Shown here piece after piece: positions 7,668 through 14,294 of a stretch of DNA of 39,819 nt. Within the stretch, counting starts at the first letter, position 1. Each line of letters opens with the position of its first letter. The position numbers and the translations under genes were made by a program. Origin of the DNA: Planctomycetota bacterium (lineage in GTDB: Bacteria > Planctomycetota > SZUA-567 > JAKLDR01); the NCBI GenBank assembly GCA_022703445.1, contig JAKLDR010000035.1, forward strand, positions 1 through 39,819, in the 5' to 3' direction. The notes under the pieces are model-generated. The model did no database searches. It saw only the letters and a list, made by a program, of their open reading frames with translations, and was not told the DNA's origin.

Positions 7668-9011
7668 TCAGGTATTTCCGGGGGGCCCCCAGGACCAGCC
7701 TCCCGCCGCCGCGCCGGTGGCGAAGGCCTGGAGCAGGTTGTAGCCGCCGCACGGCCCGGCCGGGGCCAGGACCTCGCCGGCGAAGCGCAGCCCCGGAACC
7801 AGGCGGCTCTCCATGGTTCGCGGGTCGAGCGCCTTCATGACCACGCCGCCGACCGTGACCATGGCCTCGCGCGAGCGGAGCGGTTCGGTCAAGGTGAAGG
7901 CCAGGGCCTTGGCCGCGCCGGCCAGGCCGGCGAAGTCGCGCTCGGACAGCGACCCCATCCTCCGGCGGGGATCGAGCCCCGCACGCCGGGCCAGCTCCGC
8001 GGCCAGCCGCGCCGGCACGGGCAGGCCCTCGAGCCCGGAGTTCTCGAGCGTCCGCTTGGTCTCGGACCTGGCCCGGGCCACCATGCCGGCGACGAGTTCC
8101 TCGCGGGAGAGCGCCGGGGAGAAGTCCACCAGGACCAAGACTTCACCACCAGGGTCCGGGGACTGGCCGGCTTTCGGCTTTGGGCTTTCGGCTTTCGGCA
8201 CATCGGCCGTTCCGAAAGCCGAAGGCCGAATGCCGAACGCCGCGTTGGTCCGCGCCACCTCCAGGCTCATGTTCAGCGCCGCCGGGCCGGAGAACCCCGT
8301 GTGGGTGAAGAGCAGCGGGCCGCGGGTTCTGGCCGCCGGGCGCTTGCCCCCTGAGCCAAGGCTGAGCTCGGCGTCGGCCACCGACAACCCGGCCAGCTCC
8401 GGAAAGGCGGGGCTGGTCGTCAGCGCGGCCAGCGCCGGCCGGGGCGGCTCGACCTCGTGGCCGAAGGCCTCGGCCAGCCGGAGGCCGTCGCCCGAGGAGC
8501 CGGTCGAGGAGTAGGTGATCCCGCCGGCGGCCACCACCAGCCGCCGGGCCGACGCGAAGGAGCCGCGGGGGGTCTCGACCTCGAAGCCGCCCTCGTCGCC
8601 ACGACGGGCGGCCTTGGCGGCGGCTTCGGTCTCGATGCGCACGCCGAGCCGGGCGCACTCGGCCAGGAGCGCCTCGAGCATGCGCCGCGCGCCGCCCTGG
8701 ACGTAGACGGCGCCGCCGTCGCGCTCGGTCCCGACGCCCAGGCCGGCCAGGAACCCGCCCAGGTCGAAGCCGGCCAGCACCTGGCGCAGCGAGAGTCCGC
8801 CCTTGCCGAAGGCCCCGAGGTGGCCGAGCGCCGGCTCGCGCGGGTCAGTCAGGTTGCAGCGCCCGCCGCCGGTGAGGAGCAGCTTCCTCCCCGGCCGGTC
8901 GCCCTTCTCGAGGACCACGGCGGACAGCCCGGAGCGCGCCGCGCCGATGGCCGCGGCCAGGCCCGCCGGGCCGGCGCCGATCACCAGACAGTCGGGCGCT
9001 GGGCTGTTCAC
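7668..9011 (-). CDS. BaiN/YhiN (HI0933)-family flavoprotein with palindromic in-frame insert
   Basis: 447 residues. The GTG at 9011 overlaps the TGA of the upstream hydrolase gene (GTGA), indicating translational coupling. The N-terminus holds a dinucleotide-binding motif (VIGAGPAGLAAAIGA, residues 10-24) and the family motif GRKLLLTGGGRCNLT (41-55). VVAAGGITYSSTGSSGDG (159-176) and FTHTGFSGPAALNMS are also typical. The family binds FAD; members reduce steroid-like substrates or have unknown substrates, so no reaction can be assigned. Residues about 257-288, rich in Pro, Ser and Lys, have no equivalent that I recall in the family. They are encoded exactly by the inverted-repeat element at 8167-8243 and its edge. 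Confidence 0.88.
   Translation of the reverse strand: MNSPAPDCLVIGAGPAGLAAAIGAARSGLSAVVLEKGDRPGRKLLLTGGGRCNLTDPREPALGHLGAFGKGGLSLRQVLAGFDLGGFLAGLGVGTERDGGAVYVQGGARRMLEALLAECARLGVRIETEAAAKAARRGDEGGFEVETPRGSFASARRLVVAAGGITYSSTGSSGDGLRLAEAFGHEVEPPRPALAALTTSPAFPELAGLSVADAELSLGSGGKRPAARTRGPLLFTHTGFSGPAALNMSLEVARTNAAFGIRPSAFGTADVPKAESPKPKAGQSPDPGGEVLVLVDFSPALSREELVAGMVARARSETKRTLENSGLEGLPVPARLAAELARRAGLDPRRRMGSLSERDFAGLAGAAKALAFTLTEPLRSREAMVTVGGVVMKALDPRTMESRLVPGLRFAGEVLAPAGPCGGYNLLQAFATGAAAGGWSWGPPGNT
8167..8243. repeat. Imperfect palindromic element inside the flavoprotein gene
   Basis: Two arms of about 30 nt made of short variants of GGCTTTCGG / CCGAAAGCC face each other across a loop of roughly 10 nt. 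The left arm begins GGCTTTCGGCTTTGGGC at about 8169; the right arm is CCGAAAGCCGAAGGCCGAA from 8213 onward. It is in frame with the gene and codes for the additional segment around residues 257-285. A related copy lies between ruvA and the GT9 gene (38423-38498), sharing CGGCATTCGGC. Confidence 0.75.
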
Positions 9012-9949
9012 TTGCGGACCGGTATCCACTCGTGCTCCGCCGTCCGGAGGACCAGCCCGCGCCGGGCCATGTCCAGCAGGAAGCTGAGCACCGAGACCGT
9101 CGCGTAATTGGCCGGCTCGGCCACCTCCATGCCCAGGACACCCCGGAAGGCCGCCCGGGTCAGCGCCGGGACGCCCTGCGGCGACTTCTCCCGGAGCGAC
9201 TCGAGCAGCGCGCGCTCGATGGCGTCGAGCCGGCCGAGGGCCGAGGCGATGTCGGCCCCGACCTCCTCGCCCGAGCGCGCCCGGCGGTGGCCCTTGAAGT
9301 TCCACTCGGGGCGCAGCGCTGCGACCCGCTGCAGGCTGCGGCGCTGGCTGGCCGGGTCGGTGAAGAGCCCCAGCCAGTTCTTCGAGGCGTCCATGCCGCC
9401 CTGGATCAGGTCGCCGGTGAAGATCAGCCGCCGGGAGCGTTCCCAGAGGCCCAGCTCGCCGCGGTCGTGGCCGGGCAGCAGCAGGACGTCCAGGCGCATG
9501 CCGGCGTGCTCGATGACGTCGCCCTCGCGGAGGATGCGCTCCACCCGCAGGCCGCCCTCGCCGGCGCCGGCCCGGAAGGCGTCCCAGTCGGCGACCGACG
9601 CGTTGGCCGACCAGCTGTTGGGCGCCGCGAAGTAGCCCCAGGGGTCCTCGGCCTGCAGGGCGGCCGACAGGCTCGCCCAGACCGGCGCCCCGCTCCACCT
9701 GGAGAGCACCCCGGCGCCGCCGAAGTGATCCTGGTGGCCGTGGGTGACCACGATGGCCCGGACCGCACCGGGCCGGACCCCGGCCGCCTCCAGCGCGGAG
9801 GCGATGTCCGGGGCGATGCCGGCGGTGTAGGCGTCGACGATCAGGGCGTCGCGGGGCGAGCCGACCACGTAGACACTGGAGTGGCCGCCGGAGTCGGGGA
9901 TCTCCACGTAGCCGACTCCGTCGATGATGGGCTTGAAGGCCAGAGGCAC
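9008..9949 (-). CDS. MBL-fold metallo-hydrolase
   Basis: 313 residues. The GTG at 9949 is chosen over earlier in-frame starts because AAGGAGG lies 7 nt upstream. The metallo-beta-lactamase fold motif THGHQDH (HxHxDH, binding two metal ions) is present, followed downstream by LLPGHDRGELG and FTGDLIQGG, which supply further metal ligands. The C-terminal roughly 60 residues (AANYATVSVLSFLLDMARR-type sequence) look like the small winged-helix domain often attached to glyoxalase II/LACTB2-like members. It is probably a cytoplasmic hydrolase of a thioester, phosphoester or similar bond; the substrate is unknown. It is the first gene of the operon with the flavoprotein and the ExbD pair, overlapping the flavoprotein start by 4 nt. 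Confidence 0.88.
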   Translation of the reverse strand: MPLAFKPIIDGVGYVEIPDSGGHSSVYVVGSPRDALIVDAYTAGIAPDIASALEAAGVRPGAVRAIVVTHGHQDHFGGAGVLSRWSGAPVWASLSAALQAEDPWGYFAAPNSWSANASVADWDAFRAGAGEGGLRVERILREGDVIEHAGMRLDVLLLPGHDRGELGLWERSRRLIFTGDLIQGGMDASKNWLGLFTDPASQRRSLQRVAALRPEWNFKGHRRARSGEEVGADIASALGRLDAIERALLESLREKSPQGVPALTRAAFRGVLGMEVAEPANYATVSVLSFLLDMARRGLVLRTAEHEWIPVRK

Positions 9950-9986
9950 GCGCACCCTCCTTGCGAGGCGGATCCCAGCAGCCCGC

Positions 9987-9995
9987 ATCTTATCA
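9987..9995 (-). promoter_or_regulatory. Possible extended -10 promoter for the hydrolase-flavoprotein-exbD operon
   Basis: On the minus strand TGATAAGAT: an extended -10 (TGN) followed by TAAGAT at 9987-9992, about 38 nt before the GTG start. No good -35 is seen, which is acceptable for an extended -10 promoter. TAAGAT is also the -10 proposed for the FHA kinase gene. Confidence 0.35.
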
Positions 9996-10055
9996 TGGGC
10001 CCGCGCCGGCGCCACCCGCGCGGTCGCCGCACAGGGCGGCCGACGCACGGGAGCC

Positions 10056-11783
10056 CTACTTGCCGGAGGGGGCGGCGAAGACCACGGTCAGCTTCGGCCG
10101 CAGGCTCGCGTCTTCCTTGTGTTCGCGGCTGGCGTGGCTGTTGTAGTTGACGGCATCCGCGGAGAAGAGCCGCCACCCGTGGTTCCTGGCGCCGCCCGCG
10201 AAGGCCTTGACTCCCGCGGTGACGTCGAAGGCCTGCCAGCCCTTGCCCTCGCCGGTTCGGACCAGCGCGTCCGGCTCGGCGGCCACGTCCGTGCCGCCGC
10301 CTCCCGCTCCGACCGCCTGCCAGCTGGCCGCGGAACCGGCCCGCTCCCAGGTGACCTCCGCCTCCCGCCACTCGCGCAGGACCCGGCGGACGTCGTACTG
10401 GTGGGCGTAGCCGCTCTTGCGGTACAGGGACAGCGTGGTCGAACGCACGTCGGCCCCGTCCGGAACCGGGCCGCCCTCGGAGCGGAAGATGGCGAAGCGG
10501 ATCAGGGTGCAGCAGGGGCCGCCCATGTCGCCGGTGTTGAGTTCCTCGCTGACCCCGTAGTTGGCGTCCTTGTTGTTGGGCGGGCCAGCCACCCACGCGT
10601 CCCGGGTGCCGTCGTATCCGTTCTGCCCGTCCTGGAGAACCACAGTGGTCAGGCCGGCGACGGAGGGGACCGCTGGCACCGGCGTCCGGCCGGGCTGCGG
10701 CTGGGGAGCGGTGGGAGGTTCGGGCCTGCCCGGCGCCGGCTGGTCCCCCGGGGCCGCCGGGTAGAGCCGGCTGGAGGGGACCGGCTGCCGGGGCGTCGAG
10801 GGGCTGCTCCAGAAGAGCCGGGCCATGCCGCGGGCCGCGCCGTTGTAGTAGTCGAGCTGCAGCTTGTACCTGCGGCCGGCCTGGAGGCTGATGGCCCCGG
10901 ACCTCTCCTCGGGAGCGTGGCCCCGCCAGTCGTCGATCAGCAGCTGCCCGTCGACCCAGAGGCGCACGCCGTCGTCGGCCATGGTGGCGAAGGAGTAGGT
11001 CTCGCTGTGCTCCGGCTCGATCTGGCCGGTCCAGCGTACGCTGAACGAGTTGGCGTTGAGCCCCTTGCCGGGGGAGCCGGAGAACTCGAAGTCCACCTTC
11101 GGGTCGACGCGCTCGAACACGCGATGGCCGAAGTTGGTGCCGTTGAAGTACTCGCCCCTGAGGCCCGTGCCGGTCCCACCCATCGTTGCCCCTCCCGGGC
11201 GGGGCGTCGGCCCGGAGGTCCCCGGTCCGGTGCCCGGCTTCGTGCGCATCGTCCAGAAGAAGATGACCGCGGCCGTGCCGACCGAGGCCGCCAGGAGCAG
11301 GAGCCCCAGCAGCAGCCGCATGCGGGCGTTGGACTCCCGGATGGACCGGAGCCGCGCCGAACTGGTCGACGAACTGGGGGCCGCCGCCGGCAGCTTCTTG
11401 GTGCTGGGCTGCCTGTGCGCCGGGGTGGGTTCGGCCGGGGTATGCTGCCGGGCCGCCCGCATGGCGGCGGAGCTGGTCATCCGGCGCTGTCCGACCGCCG
11501 GCATGGTGGCGGACGAGGTGATCTTGCGGCCCTTGACCGCCGGGCCCACCCGCGACCCCGACGGACGGCCATCCTCGGCCGGAGCGGTGACGCGGCTGGC
11601 GCCCAGCAGGCGGCCGTCCTTAACCGGGTCGACCGGCACGGTGTTGCCGGAGTGTTGGTCGGCCTTGGCCTTGTGGTAGCACTTGGGGCAGATCAGGTCC
11701 TCGCCCAGCTTGAAATACCGGCCCTCGTCCAGCCCGCCGGGCGGGATGGCGTGGTTGCAGCGCGAACAGTAGAGGATTTCCAT
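10056..11783 (-). CDS. Membrane protein with N-terminal zinc ribbon, PA14 domain and DNRLRE-like C-terminus
   Basis: 575 residues. The cytoplasmic N-terminus has a zinc-ribbon/LIM-like pair (CSRC at 6-9, CPKC at 32-35). A Ser/Thr-rich linker follows with two copies of a TSSA-M motif (KITSSATM and RMTSSAAM, residues about 88-108). One membrane helix lies at about 155-178. Outside, residues about 208-345 are a PA14 domain (GLRGEYFNGTNF, ADDGVRLWVDGQLLIDDW, YYNGAARGMARLFW), a carbohydrate- or ligand-binding beta-barrel. Residues about 390-575 look like a DNRLRE/carbohydrate-binding module (LQDGQNGYDGTRDAWV, ending LRPKLTVVF). It probably links an extracellular glycan to the cell and has no visible catalytic domain. 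The Ser/Thr repeats could be kinase targets (inference). It is transcribed from its own strong promoter. Confidence 0.85.
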   Translation of the reverse strand: MEILYCSRCNHAIPPGGLDEGRYFKLGEDLICPKCYHKAKADQHSGNTVPVDPVKDGRLLGASRVTAPAEDGRPSGSRVGPAVKGRKITSSATMPAVGQRRMTSSAAMRAARQHTPAEPTPAHRQPSTKKLPAAAPSSSTSSARLRSIRESNARMRLLLGLLLLAASVGTAAVIFFWTMRTKPGTGPGTSGPTPRPGGATMGGTGTGLRGEYFNGTNFGHRVFERVDPKVDFEFSGSPGKGLNANSFSVRWTGQIEPEHSETYSFATMADDGVRLWVDGQLLIDDWRGHAPEERSGAISLQAGRRYKLQLDYYNGAARGMARLFWSSPSTPRQPVPSSRLYPAAPGDQPAPGRPEPPTAPQPQPGRTPVPAVPSVAGLTTVVLQDGQNGYDGTRDAWVAGPPNNKDANYGVSEELNTGDMGGPCCTLIRFAIFRSEGGPVPDGADVRSTTLSLYRKSGYAHQYDVRRVLREWREAEVTWERAGSAASWQAVGAGGGGTDVAAEPDALVRTGEGKGWQAFDVTAGVKAFAGGARNHGWRLFSADAVNYNSHASREHKEDASLRPKLTVVFAAPSGK

Positions 11784-11832
11784 TGCCTCGGCCTGCCGGC
11801 TCTCCGCTGTCCCACAAGTTCAGCCGGGAGGA

Positions 11833-11861
11833 AATATACCGTCAGCCCGGGGCAAAGTCAA
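11833..11861 (-). promoter_or_regulatory. Strong sigma70-type promoter for the PA14 gene
   Basis: Minus strand: -35 TTGACT (11856-11861), 17-bp spacer, -10 TATATT (11833-11838), 5 of 6 consensus matches in each box. The ATG is about 50 nt downstream. Confidence 0.65.
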
Positions 11862-11945
11862 ACCGGAGCTGCCGGGCTACCCGCCCCGGGACAGCCGGCG
11901 GCCAGTCGACCCGGGGACCGGCGGAACGCGGCCGTCGAAGGCCAC

Positions 11946-14042
11946 CTATCTTCCCGGGACCGGGCGCTCGGACCGCTCGGACGCCGGCGGCTGCTCCCCG
12001 GACGCGGCCTGCGGGACGATCTCCGCCTTGACCAGCACCAGGACGTTGGGCCTGGCCCCGGCGGCATCGCCGGTCAGGCGGCCGGTCCCGGCCAGAACGT
12101 ACCGGCCGAGCGGCGCCGTCGGGTTGCCGCGAACGGTGACGATGTCTGTCTGCGGCAGGGAGACCTTGTTGACGATGGCCTGGGCGGCGGCGGCGGCGCC
12201 GGCCTCTCCGGCCAGGCTTCCGGAGATGACAGTTGCCTCCTTCTCCACGAAGGCGCTCCCCAGGCTGCAGCGCAGTTCCAGGGTAGCAGCCTTGCGGTCC
12301 GGGCTCAGCACCGGGCGCACGTCGAAGTGGCAGCCGGCAAGCAAGGTGTTCATGATCGGGGTGGTGACGGCGCCGCTGCTGATGAAGCCTGAGACGTAAC
12401 TCGTCTGGCGTCCGGACGTACTACACACCCGCTGAAGGTTGTAGCACAGGGTCAGATGCTCGGCCAGCAGCGCCCCCTCGCCGGCCTCCCGGATCAGCGC
12501 CTCCGCCTCTTCGGCGCTGAATTCCACGGCATTGGCCCGCCGGAGCCGCTCGGCGACCTCGTCGGAGACAGCCAGGGCCATCCCCTGAACGGCCAGCTGG
12601 GGCTTGCGGTCCTTGCGGACCCATACCAACAGTTCCCGAATGCGGCGCTGGACGGCTGGAGTGTGGAAGACGATGAGCTGGCCATTCTCCTCCTGGATGC
12701 TGGTGCCGTTGATCCCCCAGCTCTCCGGTTCGATGGTCCGCTTGGCCAGATCCTGGAGCCCGCCCCGCGGAATGGCCGGCACCTCCACGGCCGGAACCAC
12801 CATGGAGCCGCCGCCGCGCCCAGTGTTCCCCGCCGGCAAGCCGAGCATGGGCCCGGGCCAGGAGGGGGCTGTGGCAGTCAGTTCCTGGATGTCATAGAAG
12901 CCAGCCGCCAAGCCGGGGGGATTGGGCCGGTCTTCTGTGTCCGCCGGAACAGCTTTGGCCGGCGCGGGCGTCCGACTGACCTTGAGGAGCGCCAGGGCGG
13001 TCCGGCGCGCGGCCTGGCCGTCCGCCTGCCCGGCTGGCAGCAGGAGCATCCCGGCCACGACATACCGGTCGAGCGGCGCGCTGATGCACCCCCGAAAGCG
13101 CAGATGTCTGGCGGAGGGCAGCGTCACCTCCCCCTTCCATGTCCGGGCAGGTCCGGCGACTGGCAACCGGGCCGGCTGGCCCTTTTCGGCGCCTTCGTCG
13201 CCGGGTGGCGGCGTCTTGGACCCGGCGCCGTCGATCGACAGGAACACCTCCTGCTTCCGGTCGTGCCGTTCGTCGGTCACGGCCAGGCGCAGCTCCACAT
13301 CGGCCAGGCTGCCGTCGAAGGAGAGCGTGGGTCGGACGTCGAGGACCGCGCCCTCGAGGAGCGTGCTGGTAGTGGGGTCCCCGCGGCCATCGCCCCACGA
13401 GTACCCCGAGACGTACGAGGACTGCCGGCCGGCCCAGGAGTGGTTGCGCTGGCCGTTGGCGCAGATGACCTGGGGCGCGGCGATCAGCCCCGCCGGCCCG
13501 CCCGCCTTGGTCAGCTCCTCGACCTCCTTGGGGTCGAACTCGCGGGACTTGCGCAGCCTGAGCTTGGCAGCGGTCGGGGCGTCCACCGCCAGGATCAGGG
13601 CCTGAACGGAAAGCTTTCTGACGTACTGCTCCCGGAAGCTTCGGAGCAGGGTCTCGATCCGCCGGTGGACCTCCGGGCTTTGCTGCACCACGAGAGTCCC
13701 CATGCGCTCCGTGAGGAACGTGTTCTTGTCGGGCTGCCATGTTTCCGGGGCAATCCTGCATCGGATGGCGTCCATGATGAACTGAGCGGTCACCAACGGT
13801 GTGTTAGGCGGAGGCTGAAAGACCGGAAGATCACTCTGCCCGCCAGTCATGTACAGCTCCGGCCCGGGCACGTCTGGCACCTGCATGGTCAGTTCCTGGA
13901 TATCGTAGATTTTAAGGGTCAGCCGTTCTGGTGGCGGAGACTTCCCGCCGACGGCCTCCCCGCCGCACGCGGCGGCCGGACCGGCCAGGACGGCGATGAG
14001 CAGAGCCAGGCAACAGAGGACGCAAGAACGGGATGTGTCCAT
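11946..14042 (-). CDS. Exported protein with two tandem secretin-like modules (paralogue 1)
   Basis: 698 residues; the ATG at 14042 has GGAGGGA 6 nt upstream and starts a signal peptide (residues 5-26, hydrophobic, ending AAACG, possibly a lipoprotein). Two homologous modules follow, about 41-358 and 380-675. Each has in order YDIQELT (46 / 383), I-PE-[TS]W (98 / 437), TLVVQQSPEVHRRI or QLIVFHTPAVQRRI, LSVQAL / LAVQGM, a charged helix, GRQ-SYVSG, a TLL-G..-DVRP-LS strand pair (226-246 / 565-585) and a final [AP]-L-RY--AG...-LVKV strand set. The pattern resembles short-domain plus secretin-core sequences seen in planctomycete GspD/PulD-like proteins, but without a recognisable pore lip or pilotin end. 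It is probably periplasmic or outer-membrane associated; function unknown. Its leader hairpin is at 14074-14096. Confidence 0.75.
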   Translation of the reverse strand: MDTSRSCVLCCLALLIAVLAGPAAACGGEAVGGKSPPPERLTLKIYDIQELTMQVPDVPGPELYMTGGQSDLPVFQPPPNTPLVTAQFIMDAIRCRIAPETWQPDKNTFLTERMGTLVVQQSPEVHRRIETLLRSFREQYVRKLSVQALILAVDAPTAAKLRLRKSREFDPKEVEELTKAGGPAGLIAAPQVICANGQRNHSWAGRQSSYVSGYSWGDGRGDPTTSTLLEGAVLDVRPTLSFDGSLADVELRLAVTDERHDRKQEVFLSIDGAGSKTPPPGDEGAEKGQPARLPVAGPARTWKGEVTLPSARHLRFRGCISAPLDRYVVAGMLLLPAGQADGQAARRTALALLKVSRTPAPAKAVPADTEDRPNPPGLAAGFYDIQELTATAPSWPGPMLGLPAGNTGRGGGSMVVPAVEVPAIPRGGLQDLAKRTIEPESWGINGTSIQEENGQLIVFHTPAVQRRIRELLVWVRKDRKPQLAVQGMALAVSDEVAERLRRANAVEFSAEEAEALIREAGEGALLAEHLTLCYNLQRVCSTSGRQTSYVSGFISSGAVTTPIMNTLLAGCHFDVRPVLSPDRKAATLELRCSLGSAFVEKEATVISGSLAGEAGAAAAAQAIVNKVSLPQTDIVTVRGNPTAPLGRYVLAGTGRLTGDAAGARPNVLVLVKAEIVPQAASGEQPPASERSERPVPGR

Positions 14043-14073
14043 GGATAGTCCCTCCGCGATCCGACACAGCTCA

Positions 14074-14096
14074 GACGCCCGGGAATGCCGGGCGTC
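14074..14096 (-). promoter_or_regulatory. Leader hairpin upstream of paralogue 1
   Basis: A 9-bp perfect stem, GACGCCCGG / CCGGGCGTC, with a 5-nt loop, ending about 30 nt upstream of the start codon. The same leader sequence, with a degraded right arm, lies upstream of paralogue 2 (about 16375-16400), so the leader was duplicated with the gene. Confidence 0.4.
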
Positions 14097-14120
14097 GCAG
14101 CGTTCCTCCGGGCGGCCATC

Positions 14121-14290
14121 TAACCACAAAGACACCAACAAAGACACCAAGCCACCAAGAGACACGAAGAACAGCCTGGTTATGCTACGCGGCGTGAACT
14201 GCTTCCAGGCCGCAAGCCGTTAGCCGCGGCCCGGAGCTGCCGGTAGTTCTTTGTGAGCAGTTCTTTGTGCCTTCGTGGCTTTGTGGTTAA
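14121..14290. repeat. Inverted-repeat element of the CCACAAAGACACC type
   Basis: Left arm 14121-14172 contains TAACCACAAAGACACCAA followed by degenerate repeats. Right arm 14246-14290 is its inverted counterpart (CTTCGTGGCTTTGTGGTTAA). About 70 bp of other sequence lies between. The arms are AT-richer than the surroundings. It fills the space between the two secretin-like paralogues. Similar CCACAAAG repeats occur in many environmental genomes as far as I recall. No transposase is present. Confidence 0.7.
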
Positions 14291-14294
14291 GAGG

